50,666 nucleotides of DNA, taken from RPQJ01 sp963732415. GTDB lineage: Bacteria; Pseudomonadota; Gammaproteobacteria; Steroidobacterales; Steroidobacteraceae. The position numbers and the translations under genes are program-made. Below the pieces are notes generated by a model. The model was not told where the DNA came from and did no database searches. It saw nothing but the letters and a program-made list of their open reading frames with translations. The stretch covers positions 1 to 50,666 of the forward strand of contig CAVSZK010000020.1 of the NCBI GenBank assembly GCA_963732415.1, written 5' to 3'. Positions 1 through 6,624 of the stretch are shown piece after piece (position 1 is the first letter of the stretch; the number at the start of each line of letters is the position of its first letter).

Positions 1-1
1 A

Positions 2-1027
2 GAGCGCATTCTTTCGGAAGGCTCGTTCGTCGCGACCTACAAGTACGCCTTGTTGGTCGCCCTCGTGGAGCTGGCGATCGAACGAGGCGACGATTCCGAT
101 CGCGAGCTGGAGCTGGCGATCCACGACATCGCCGACAAGTTCGCGGAACTGTACTGGCGACAGGCCGCGCCCTATGAGGCGGACGGCGTCTCGGGTGCCG
201 GGCTGGTGCTGCACCAAAACCAGGGCAAGCAGGCCAGTGCCATCTCGCGGCTCGCCCTGCTGCGAAGCAACTTGAAGGGAAGCCGGTCGACGCTTGCTGA
301 AGCGCGGCGCACGGCTGAATGGAAGCGACTGGTCGGCCAGATGCGATCCCTTCTAAGGAGCATGCCGCTGTGGAGACTGCAGCGAGTCGGCCACGAGGAC
401 ATCCGCTTCCTGTACGAGCCCGGCCCCGGAACCAGGAACATCACGCTGCTGCCGGGCGTCGCTTGTCACCTGCGTGAACGAGCGCCGCTGATTCGCCGGC
501 TGGCACAGACGGAGTGGCTGCGGTTCGTGCTGTCGCTCAAGCAGAACCAGCCGTTGCTGGGCCGCGCGGTAGGCCTGTCGGAATTCCTGTTCGGCTCGAA
601 CCGCGCGGCGCTGTCGCCAAAGGTGACCAAGCCGTTGCGTGAACTCCAGGACGGACGGTGCTTCTATTGCCAGCGCGGCCTGCCATTGAACGCCGCCGTC
701 GATCATTTCATCCCGTGGTCGCGATACCCGCGCGACCTCGCGCACAACCTCGTGCTGGCCCACGACACCTGTAACTCGCGCAAGAGCGACCTGCTGGGCG
801 GCGAGCCTTATCTCGAGCGCTGGGCGGAGTTTGTCTCGGACCACGATTCCGACCTGCTGCAGATCGGCACCGAGGCAGGTCTGCTGGTCGATCGCGCGAC
901 CACCGTCGCGGTCGCCGAGTGGAGCTATGGGCATGCCGAGCGCGTGCGAGCCGAGGTCTGGCTCGGCGGGATCGAGTACGGACACTTGTCGGCTCGCTGG
1001 CGGGAGCTGCTGCCGGCCCAGCGATAA
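2..1027 (+). CDS. HNH endonuclease, 5'-truncated by window edge
   Basis: The frame is open back to the first base of the window, and the residues before the first possible start (TTG at 50) still look like protein, so the true start lies outside. The C-terminal half holds an HNH nuclease fold: counting from the TTG, Cys204-x2-Cys207, the Asp218-His219 pair, Asn233, then Cys241-Asn242 and Lys245, which is the usual zinc-ribbon plus beta-beta-alpha metal layout. The long alpha-helical N-terminal part is not recognised. Proteins of this type are common beside defence or mobile genes, and a toxin-antitoxin pair follows here in convergent orientation. The DNA target cannot be inferred. Confidence 0.8.
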   Translation, partial: ERILSEGSFVATYKYALLVALVELAIERGDDSDRELELAIHDIADKFAELYWRQAAPYEADGVSGAGLVLHQNQGKQASAISRLALLRSNLKGSRSTLAEARRTAEWKRLVGQMRSLLRSMPLWRLQRVGHEDIRFLYEPGPGTRNITLLPGVACHLRERAPLIRRLAQTEWLRFVLSLKQNQPLLGRAVGLSEFLFGSNRAALSPKVTKPLRELQDGRCFYCQRGLPLNAAVDHFIPWSRYPRDLAHNLVLAHDTCNSRKSDLLGGEPYLERWAEFVSDHDSDLLQIGTEAGLLVDRATTVAVAEWSYGHAERVRAEVWLGGIEYGHLSARWRELLPAQR

Positions 1028-1071
1028 CACAGCCGCGTCGGAGGCAGGCCCAGCAGCGGGCCCAGCGAGTG

Positions 1072-1380
1072 TCAGGCGGCGCGTGGTCGGTTGCGGTGGT
1101 CCGCCAGCGTGGGCAGCGCCGTCACTGCCTTGCCAGATTCCCGTTCGGCGACGCGCAGCTCATGGAGCTTCTGCAGGTTGAGCCAGAACTCGGCGCTGGT
1201 GCCGAAAAAGTGTCCGAGCCTGAGCGCCGTGTCACCGGTGATCGCGCGCTGTCCGTTCACAACCTGCGTCACGCGATTCGTGGGCACGTTGATCCGACGG
1301 GCGAGTTCCGCCGCGCTCATGCCGAGTTCCTCGAGCTGCTCGGCCAGGTGTTCGCCAGGATGAATTGCCGTGCGTCCCAT
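1072..1380 (-). CDS. higA: HigA-family antitoxin (Xre/Cro HTH)
   Basis: A 102-residue protein opening with the typical HigA phrase (MGRTAIHPGEHL), followed by a helix-turn-helix of the HigA/VapI type at about residues 20-55 (AAELARRINVPTNRVTQVVN) and the family hallmark AITGDTALRLGHFFGTSAEFW. It is the second gene of the pair, beginning 7 bases after the higB stop, the reversed toxin-first order characteristic of higBA. By family knowledge it binds HigB and represses the shared promoter. The C-terminus is short and basic. It converges on the HNH gene, with 44 bases between the two stop codons. Confidence 0.93.
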   Translation of the reverse strand: MGRTAIHPGEHLAEQLEELGMSAAELARRINVPTNRVTQVVNGQRAITGDTALRLGHFFGTSAEFWLNLQKLHELRVAERESGKAVTALPTLADHRNRPRAA

Positions 1381-1387
1381 AACGACC

Positions 1388-1672
1388 TCAGTGATAGTCC
1401 ACGATTTCGACGTTGAGCGGACCCTTTGACCCTTTCGGCCACTCGAAGCACACTCGCCATTGATCGTTGACGCGAATGCTGTACTGGCCCTTGCGATCGC
1501 CTTTCAGCGGCTCGAAGCGGTTGCCCGGCAGCGCCGCGATGTCGTCGAGCGAAATCGCCGCGTCCAGCTGGTCCAGCTTCATCGACGCCTTGTGCGCGAT
1601 GCCGTCAAGCGCCTTGACTCGCTTGCCATCGGCGAAATCACGAGTGCGCTTGTCGCGATAGCTGCGGATCAT
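1388..1672 (-). CDS. higB: HigB-family toxin (RelE/ParE superfamily mRNA interferase)
   Basis: A 94-residue protein of normal HigB length. Family landmarks are the N-terminal MIRSYRDKRTRDF, the middle LPGNRFEPLKGDRKGQYSIR and NDQWRVCFEW, and a C-terminal EIVDYH. HigB toxins cleave mRNA on the ribosome and are neutralised by HigA, encoded immediately downstream. The N-terminus is fixed by family similarity, yet the only strong promoter ends about ten bases before this ATG, so the transcript may be nearly leaderless. No damage is visible and the pair looks intact. Confidence 0.93.
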   Translation of the reverse strand: MIRSYRDKRTRDFADGKRVKALDGIAHKASMKLDQLDAAISLDDIAALPGNRFEPLKGDRKGQYSIRVNDQWRVCFEWPKGSKGPLNVEIVDYH

Positions 1673-1682
1673 GCCGAAGCGA

Positions 1683-1711
1683 AGTGTATTCGGTGGTATT
1701 CGTTACGTCAA
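1683..1711 (-). promoter_or_regulatory. higBA promoter (sigma-70 type)
   Basis: Read on the minus strand: TTGACG at 1711-1706, a 17-base spacer, then TACACT at 1688-1683. Expected transcription start is about 1676, only about 4 bases before the higB ATG (1672-1670). No other comparable promoter is seen upstream of higB. The position implies a very short or absent leader. Confidence 0.6.
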
Positions 1712-1894
1712 GCATAACGACCGACGGTATTGGCAAGTTGACTCTTGGGCTGACGCAGCGATTCCTGAGCGCCCATGCCGTCGTCTGCAACCTCGTCAAC
1801 CTGCAATGCCAGCTCGTATCGGCGGCGTTCTACCTGTGCTCCGCAATTACCCGATCACGCCGACTCGGGCGCCATGTGGACCAACGGGTTGCAC

Positions 1895-1923
1895 GCATCG
1901 CGACCGAGCGGGGACCGAACTGC
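1895..1923 (+). repeat. Short fragment of dispersed repeat family R2
   Basis: These 29 bases match 10075-10103 at 25 positions (GCATCGCGACCGA...CCGAACTGC) and more loosely 3356-3386. They sit in the roughly 300-base gap between higB and the next gene, where I see no credible coding frame. The fragment looks like a decayed piece of the larger repeat described at 3265 and 9708. Its function is unknown. Confidence 0.45.
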
Positions 1924-1977
1924 AGGGCCCCATCGGAGTCTGGCATGGCGTCTCGATCAAACTGATCCCGAGCGTCA

Positions 1978-2280
1978 TCAGCCGCCAATGCGAGTCTTCT
2001 TCACACGGGCAGCGAACTCCAGATGAGCTTCGACGTGCCCCTCCCTCACCGACCATCGCTCAATCTCGTCGAGATCGACAACTTGCTCTGCAGCGACCAG
2101 GACCGCCTGATCGAGGCCCTGACGGTCGCGCCAATGGTAGAACGCCGCAAGCCGGTCCATGACGCACTGCGTCGGCGTCAGAATCCGAATACGGAGCGCA
2201 TCAACCGATAGCTCTCCCCACTCGCGAACGAGTCGGATCGCAGCAACCTCCTCGACGGACGACGATGCGCTCAATTGCAT
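1978..2280 (-). CDS. Nucleotidyltransferase-like protein, apparently C-terminal half only
   Basis: A 100-residue product starting at the ATG (2280-2278) that overlaps the stop of the upstream winged-helix gene by one base (TGATG), implying translational coupling. The segment LRIRILTPTQCVMDRLAAFY, then HWRDRQGLDQAVLVA and DLDEIERWSVREG, resembles the C-terminal half of the nucleotidyltransferase-like partners often paired with small HTH proteins. The usual N-terminal GG...D-x-D catalytic part is missing; the first 30 residues look unrelated. I infer an internal deletion or truncation, so it may be inactive. Family recall is not precise and a separate small partner protein is possible. Confidence 0.5.
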   Translation of the reverse strand: MQLSASSSVEEVAAIRLVREWGELSVDALRIRILTPTQCVMDRLAAFYHWRDRQGLDQAVLVAAEQVVDLDEIERWSVREGHVEAHLEFAARVKKTRIGG

Positions 2281-2609
2281 CAGAGCACCTTGGCTCCGCG
2301 ACGCGGTCGAGTCCGCTTGCGGAAGAACCGTTGCTGCTCGGCGGCGGGCAAGCTGTCGAGCGCCACCTCGAGCAACGCGCGGAATGGCGGCACGAGTGGA
2401 TTGCGCGGGTTCCATTGATACAACCTGGTACGGCCGACCAGCTGGCTCACCAGCAGGCCGCCGGACTCCAGCTTCAGTAATTGCTTCTGAACCTGGCTGT
2501 TCGAGATATCAAAGGTCGCCGCGATCTTGCGGCCATACGCCTGCTCGTAGTTCTGCAGGTAGAGCAGGACTTTCTCGGCGGCCACGCTGCCGACGATGGC
2601 TTCCAGCAT
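2280..2609 (-). CDS. Winged-helix (ArsR/MarR-like) DNA-binding protein
   Basis: A 109-residue protein whose first 75 residues form a winged helix: helices around EKVLLYLQNYEQAYGRKIAA and SNSQVQKQLLKLESGGLLVS, then a wing with GRTRLYQWNPRNPLV. The C-terminus is basic (RKRTRPRRGAK). It is the first gene of a two-gene unit, and its stop overlaps the next start. A GAAAGG ribosome-binding site lies 6 bases before the ATG. An inverted repeat upstream (2636-2650) is a likely autoregulatory operator. It probably acts as regulator, or antitoxin-like partner, of the downstream protein. Confidence 0.7.
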   Translation of the reverse strand: MLEAIVGSVAAEKVLLYLQNYEQAYGRKIAATFDISNSQVQKQLLKLESGGLLVSQLVGRTRLYQWNPRNPLVPPFRALLEVALDSLPAAEQQRFFRKRTRPRRGAKVL

Positions 2610-2635
2610 TACTGGCCTTTCTGGTGGGTCATTTG

Positions 2636-2650
2636 ACCTATACAGTAGGT
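2636..2650 (-). promoter_or_regulatory. Inverted-repeat operator upstream of the winged-helix gene
   Basis: The sequence ACCTA-TACAG-TAGGT is a perfect 5+5+5 inverted repeat, 27-41 bases before the ATG of the winged-helix gene. Its place and symmetry fit a dimeric winged-helix repressor site. No clear -35/-10 pair was fixed around it. Confidence 0.4.
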
Positions 2651-2801
2651 TGTTCTCGTCCGCCGATCAGCAGCGATGAGCTGCCGTCCGCCGGTCCCAG
2701 ATGGTCCTCCGTGGGTCCGCGACCAATCTGGATGCCCAGAGGTACGCCGTCCCGGGACGAGTTATGCTCGACTCACAAAAAGGCAACGGGGAGACCGTCC
2801 A

Positions 2802-3203
2802 ATGACCGCCACAGCCGACGCCAAGTCCGTCGTCCAGTCCTTCTACGCCAGCCTCGCCGAGGGAAAGCCGCAAGCGGCCTTCGCACTATGCTCGGACGGC
2901 ATCGAGTGGAATGAAGCCGAGGGCAACCCGCTGGCGGATCGCAATCCTTACTGCGGCGCCAGTCAGATCGCCGAAGGCGTGTTCGGCAGGCTCGGCGCAA
3001 TCTTCGAAGGATTCGCGGCGGTTCCGGACGAGTTCATCGCAGAGAACGGTCGTGTGATCGTGATTGCTCGCTACCACGGTACGCACAGGAAGAGCGGCGC
3101 CAGACTCTACTGCCAGGCCGTGCATTCATGGTGGGTCGATGGGGGAAAGATCGTGCGCTTCCAGCAGTACGCCGACACCGCCCAACTCGCGCGCCTCGCC
3201 TGA
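2802..3203 (+). CDS. SnoaL-like / nuclear transport factor 2 family protein
   Basis: A 133-residue protein with the cone-shaped NTF2-like pattern: an N-terminal helix (DAKSVVQSFYASLAEGKPQA), the ALCSDGIEWNEAEG strand region, GASQIAEGVFGRLGAIFEGF, and a C-terminal sheet ending HSWWVDGGKIVRFQQYADTA. Related proteins act as polyketide cyclases, ketosteroid-isomerase-like enzymes or simple ligand-binding folds; the substrate cannot be read here. The ATG at 2802 is chosen because a GGGGAG ribosome-binding site lies about 9 bases upstream and family similarity starts there. It stands alone on the plus strand. Confidence 0.8.
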   Translation: MTATADAKSVVQSFYASLAEGKPQAAFALCSDGIEWNEAEGNPLADRNPYCGASQIAEGVFGRLGAIFEGFAAVPDEFIAENGRVIVIARYHGTHRKSGARLYCQAVHSWWVDGGKIVRFQQYADTAQLARLA

Positions 3204-3264
3204 AGTGCTCTCCCCCGCCTAGCCCCGACGGGGACGACACCCCGGGGCCGCATCGACACATTTT

Positions 3265-3420
3265 CCGATAGTCCGCGGGTCAGCCATCGATGGATGGTCC
3301 GCGCGTGATGCCCCGAACCCGCGCGGTAAGTCGAAGAATCGCAAGGGCGTCGGGGGCATCTCGATCGAACTCGTTCCGAACCGTGCGCCCAGGCGGAATG
3401 ACCGGACGTTCGCCGTCTGT
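3265..3420 (+). repeat. Dispersed repeat family R2, copy without tRNA segment
   Basis: Begins with GATAGTCCGCGGGT, shared with 9751-9763, and continues to GTGATGCCCCGAACCC; it then jumps to GCGGTAAG (3323) and a stretch matching 10043-10110 (AGAATCGCAAGGGCGTCGG against AGAAGCGCAAGGGCGTCGG). Compared with the 9708 copy it lacks the roughly 260 bases that contain the tRNA-Phe fragment. It fills most of the gene-free gap 3204-3532; I see no coding frame there. Confidence 0.55.
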
Positions 3421-3532
3421 CGAACCGGATACCAGGCCACCCTCCACTCCGCGATTGGAGTCGATGTGTTGCATTGGCCGATTGAAACCGCGCCCCACTG
3501 CGGTAAATCCGACGAACCAACCGGGACTTGCC

Positions 3533-3566
3533 GATAAACGATAAGTAATATATTGTTTATCAATAT
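3533..3566 (+). promoter_or_regulatory. AT-rich palindromic operator/promoter of the DUF2975 operon
   Basis: An unusually AT-rich island carries two nested symmetries: GATAAAC (3533-3539) with GTTTATC (3555-3561), and TATTG-TTTAT-CAATA (3551-3565). TTGCCG at 3528 and TATATT at 3549 could act as -35 and -10 with a short 15-base spacer. The small HTH protein encoded at 4108 is the obvious candidate binder (inference). Confidence 0.5.
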
Positions 3567-3587
3567 CTGCCCGGGAGGACCCCGTCA

Positions 3588-4106
3588 ATGAAACCTGCTG
3601 CGGCGCTGCCTGTGGCGCGGACCACGCTTCGCATCCTGATCATCCTCAACTGGCTGTTCGGCGGGGCCATCCTCGCGCTGCTGATCGCGATGATCGTCGC
3701 CGAGCAATGGACGTTCACCGCGCTCGGCATTCCCCCGGCTCCTGAGATCCGCCCGATGATGACGGGATTTCGCGCGATTGCCTCTCTCGGCCTGATCACG
3801 ATACCGCTCAATCACGCGGTCCTGACGCGGCTGCTTGCGATCGTCGAGACGGTGCGCAGGGGCGATGCGTTCGTCGCGGCGAACGCCTACCGTCTGCAAG
3901 CCATCGCCTGGGTGCTGCTCACTCTCCAGCTCCTCAGCCTCGTCATCGGCGCCATCGGCGCGGCAATTTCGAGCGCCGCCCACCCGCTTCACCTCGATGC
4001 CGGCTTTTCCCCCAGCGGCTGGCTGGCCGTAATTCTGACCTTCGTCCTCGCGCGCGTCTTCGCCGAAGGCACGCTGTTGAAGGAAGACGTCGAAGGGACG
4101 GTGTGA
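3588..4106 (+). CDS. DUF2975 domain membrane protein
   Basis: A 172-residue integral membrane protein with four predicted transmembrane segments (about residues 13-38, 60-80, 102-127 and 143-163). The pattern GFRAIASLGLITIPLNHAV, then RGDAFVAANAYRLQAIAWVL, is typical of DUF2975. Such proteins are nearly always encoded directly before a small YozG-like HTH protein, as here (one base between stop and next ATG). A GGGAGG ribosome-binding site is 9 bases before the ATG. The role is unknown; a membrane partner that controls the HTH factor has been a common suggestion. Confidence 0.85.
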   Translation: MKPAAALPVARTTLRILIILNWLFGGAILALLIAMIVAEQWTFTALGIPPAPEIRPMMTGFRAIASLGLITIPLNHAVLTRLLAIVETVRRGDAFVAANAYRLQAIAWVLLTLQLLSLVIGAIGAAISSAAHPLHLDAGFSPSGWLAVILTFVLARVFAEGTLLKEDVEGTV

Positions 4107-4107
4107 C

Positions 4108-4323
4108 ATGGCGATCATCGTCAAGCTCGACGACCTTCTCCACGATCGGCGCATGACGCTTACGGAGCTCGCCGAGCGGATCGACATCACACTGGCCAAT
4201 CTTTCGATCCTCAAGACTGGAAAGGCGCGTGCGATCCGCTTCTCGACCCTCGAGGCCATCTGCAAAGTTCTGAAGTGCCAGCCCGGTGACTTGCTTCAGT
4301 TCCAACGGGACTCCCGCCCTTGA
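4108..4323 (+). CDS. Small Xre/YozG-like HTH regulator
   Basis: A 71-residue single-domain HTH protein: MAIIVKLDDLLHDRRMTLTE, ANLSILKTGKARAIRFSTLE and AICKVLKCQPGDLLQF are the hallmarks of the YozG/Cro-like group coupled to DUF2975. It starts two bases after the upstream stop, so translation is probably coupled. It is likely to bind the AT-rich palindrome before 3588 and repress its own operon (inference). Confidence 0.88.
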   Translation: MAIIVKLDDLLHDRRMTLTELAERIDITLANLSILKTGKARAIRFSTLEAICKVLKCQPGDLLQFQRDSRP

Positions 4324-4371
4324 GAAGCGCCGCAGCCCATACGCCCGGCTTTCTAATTCAGGAGAGTTGAC

Positions 4372-4812
4372 ATGACTTCGACAGCTGCACCTTTTTCACC
4401 TTCGGCTGCCGATACGGCAGGCGAGGTATCGCAGATACGACTCCATGTCCTGCGCGCCACTTACCTTTTGCTCGTGGTCGGATTGGGCGCGGTGATCGTG
4501 CCTGTCCTTTTCAGCCATGAGCCGATGGCGCGCGGCGTGATCCCGAGCCTGCTCGGCGCAGTGTGGCTGCTCGCGTTCGTCGGTCTGCGTTATCCCCTGC
4601 AGATGCTTCCCTTGCTGATGTTCGAGTTCGTTTGGAAGTCGATCTGGCTGATCGCTTTCGGGCTGCCGCAATGGTCCACTGGACAGCTGCCGCCGACCTT
4701 CGCCGAAGACTTCCAGGCCATCGCCGCCGGCGTGATCCTGATGCCGATCGCGATCCCTTGGCGTTACGTTTATCGCCACTACGTCAAGCAGCAGGCAGAC
4801 CGCTGGCGATGA
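4372..4812 (+). CDS. Small integral membrane protein, unknown function
   Basis: A 146-residue protein with four hydrophobic segments (about residues 27-46, 55-73, 78-97 and 113-132), a polar N-terminus rich in Ser, Thr and Ala and a basic C-terminal tail (RYVYRHYVKQQADRW). AGGAGA lies about 8 bases before the ATG. It follows the DUF2975/HTH pair by 48 bases on the same strand and may be cotranscribed. I do not recognise the family. It ends facing the GMC oxidoreductase gene, with a dispersed repeat between the stops. Confidence 0.75.
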   Translation: MTSTAAPFSPSAADTAGEVSQIRLHVLRATYLLLVVGLGAVIVPVLFSHEPMARGVIPSLLGAVWLLAFVGLRYPLQMLPLLMFEFVWKSIWLIAFGLPQWSTGQLPPTFAEDFQAIAAGVILMPIAIPWRYVYRHYVKQQADRWR

Positions 4813-4856
4813 ATCGAGCGTTGGACTGCTGACCTGCCCCCCGGGACTTTGGTGTC

Positions 4857-4914
4857 AGCCGGAAGCGATCGACTCCAGTTTCAAACGACTACGAAGAATC
4901 GGGGGGACGTCACT
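4857..4914 (+). repeat. Dispersed repeat family R1, copy A
   Basis: About 57 bases shared with 16367-16423: AGCCGGAAG, ACTCC, AAACG, and then GGG.GACGTC. The last bases abut the stop codon of the GMC oxidoreductase gene. The 3' portion is also seen at 27997-28041 and, as only 14 bases, at 21731-21744. All copies are intergenic. Function is unknown. Confidence 0.55.
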
Positions 4915-6581
4915 CAGGCCGCAATCCGGCCCGCATTGTCCAGCTGCCGCCACCACTCCGGCCCGGCGGCCGGCATGCGGCTCATCGCGTACTCGGTCAT
5001 GGCGGTGATGGTCAGTGATGGATTGACACCCGGGTTTGCCGGCACGGTCGAGCCGTCGCAGACCAGCATGTTCCGGTAGCCGAAGACCCTGCTGGCCTGG
5101 TCGACCACGCCATCACCCGGACTCCGGCCGATCACGGCGCCACCGAGGATGTGCGCCGTGGTCGGGATGTTGAACAGCGCCTCGAGCGTGCCGCTTTGCG
5201 CGAAACCGCCGGTCTTGCGCGCCAGTACTTCCGCCGCCTCGTTCGCGACCTCGATGAAGGTGGGATTCGGTTTCTCGGGATCCTGCTCCGTCGTGAGTTT
5301 CACGCCCCCGAACAGCCCGCGCTTCGCCCTGAAGGCGATCGCGTTGTCCAGCGTCTGCATCACCAGGTAGACGACCGAGCGCTCGGACCAGCCCTGCGGC
5401 CACAGCGTGCGCAGGAACGCGAGCGGATGCCGGATCACGTTGCCCAGCCACTTGAGCGGTCGGGTCAGGCGCGTGCCCTTGCCCGTCAACAGCGTGTACA
5501 GAAACGACATCGAGTCCGCGTTTCGCCCGAAGGTATTGAATTCGATGTGCGTGTCCGGGCGCGGGTGAATGCTGGAACTGATCATCACGTCGTTCCAGAT
5601 GTTCTTCGTGCCTTTCGGCAGCGTCACGGCCAGGATCGACTCACTGTTCGTGCGCACCAGTTGCCCGAGGCGGTCGCTGATCCGGGGCAGTGAGCCGCCA
5701 TGCTTGCATCTGGCAAGGAGCTGGTTCGTGCCCAGCGCCCCCGCCGAGAATACGACGCCACGCGCCCTGAACTCCTGCCGCTGTTTCCGGAACCACGCGC
5801 CCGGCCGCTCGGTGACCACCAGGTAACCGTCGCTGCCGTCATCCGCGCCGATGGGCCGAACGTCCACGACCTCGCGCTCCGGATGGATGCGCACGCCACG
5901 TCTTTCGGCGAACCACAGGTAGTTCTTGCGCAGCGTATTTTTCGCGCCGGTGCGACAGCCCTGCATGCACTCGCCGCAGAAGATGCAGCCGGTGCGCTCC
6001 GGACCCTCGCCACCGAAGTAGGGGTCCGGGACGATTTCGCCGGGCTTGCCGAAGAACACGCCGCAGGGTGTGCGGGTGAAAGTGTCCTCGACGCCGAAAT
6101 GCCGGCCCACTTCCTTCAGCAGGTCCTGGCCCTTGCTGCCACGCGGAACGGTCTGCACGCCCAGCATGTACTCGGCGGTGTCGTAATGCGGCCGCAACAC
6201 CGTCTCCCAGTCATTCATGCCCACCCACTGCGCGTTCCGGTAGAACGCGGGAGCCGCGCGATACAGCGTGTTGGCATAGACGAGGCTGCCACCACCCACG
6301 CCCACACCACTGCCGATGAGGACGTCCTTGAACGGAGTGAGCCGCAGGATGCCGCGCATGCCGAGCGAGGGTAGCCAGTTGAAATTCCGGGCATCCCAGG
6401 TGGTCTTCGCGAAGTCCTCGTCGCGGAACCGTCGGCCGGCTTCGAGCATGCCGACGCTGTAGCCCTTCTCCGCGAGTCGCAGCGCCGAGACGCTGCCGCC
6501 GAAACCCGTTCCGATCACCAGCCAGTCGTAGTCGAAGGCGGAGACCGCGCTGGGTACCCTGGGCGAGCCGGACTCTGTCAT
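4914..6581 (-). CDS. GMC family oxidoreductase, cholesterol-oxidase-like
   Basis: A 555-residue FAD enzyme. The N-terminal Rossmann motif GTGFGG lies at residues 24-29 and is followed by the ribose-binding Glu of MLEAG. IGSGVGVGGGSLVYANTLY is the GMC FAD-contact segment, and the C-terminus carries the second FAD motif (VCDGSTVPANPGVNPSLTIT). In the middle, CIFCGECMQGC gives a ferredoxin-like four-cysteine cluster found in one group of cholesterol-oxidase-like GMC proteins. The ATG at 6581 is preferred over one 21 bases upstream because AGGGAGA lies 6 bases before it. It follows the sulfatase gene by 43 bases on the same strand, so the two probably form an operon. A sterol or related alcohol is a reasonable substrate guess, not shown. 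Confidence 0.85.
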   Translation of the reverse strand: MTESGSPRVPSAVSAFDYDWLVIGTGFGGSVSALRLAEKGYSVGMLEAGRRFRDEDFAKTTWDARNFNWLPSLGMRGILRLTPFKDVLIGSGVGVGGGSLVYANTLYRAAPAFYRNAQWVGMNDWETVLRPHYDTAEYMLGVQTVPRGSKGQDLLKEVGRHFGVEDTFTRTPCGVFFGKPGEIVPDPYFGGEGPERTGCIFCGECMQGCRTGAKNTLRKNYLWFAERRGVRIHPEREVVDVRPIGADDGSDGYLVVTERPGAWFRKQRQEFRARGVVFSAGALGTNQLLARCKHGGSLPRISDRLGQLVRTNSESILAVTLPKGTKNIWNDVMISSSIHPRPDTHIEFNTFGRNADSMSFLYTLLTGKGTRLTRPLKWLGNVIRHPLAFLRTLWPQGWSERSVVYLVMQTLDNAIAFRAKRGLFGGVKLTTEQDPEKPNPTFIEVANEAAEVLARKTGGFAQSGTLEALFNIPTTAHILGGAVIGRSPGDGVVDQASRVFGYRNMLVCDGSTVPANPGVNPSLTITAMTEYAMSRMPAAGPEWWRQLDNAGRIAA

Positions 6582-6624
6582 CGTGGTTCTCCCTGGTCGC
6601 ATCTGGCGGATACCCGAGCGACGG

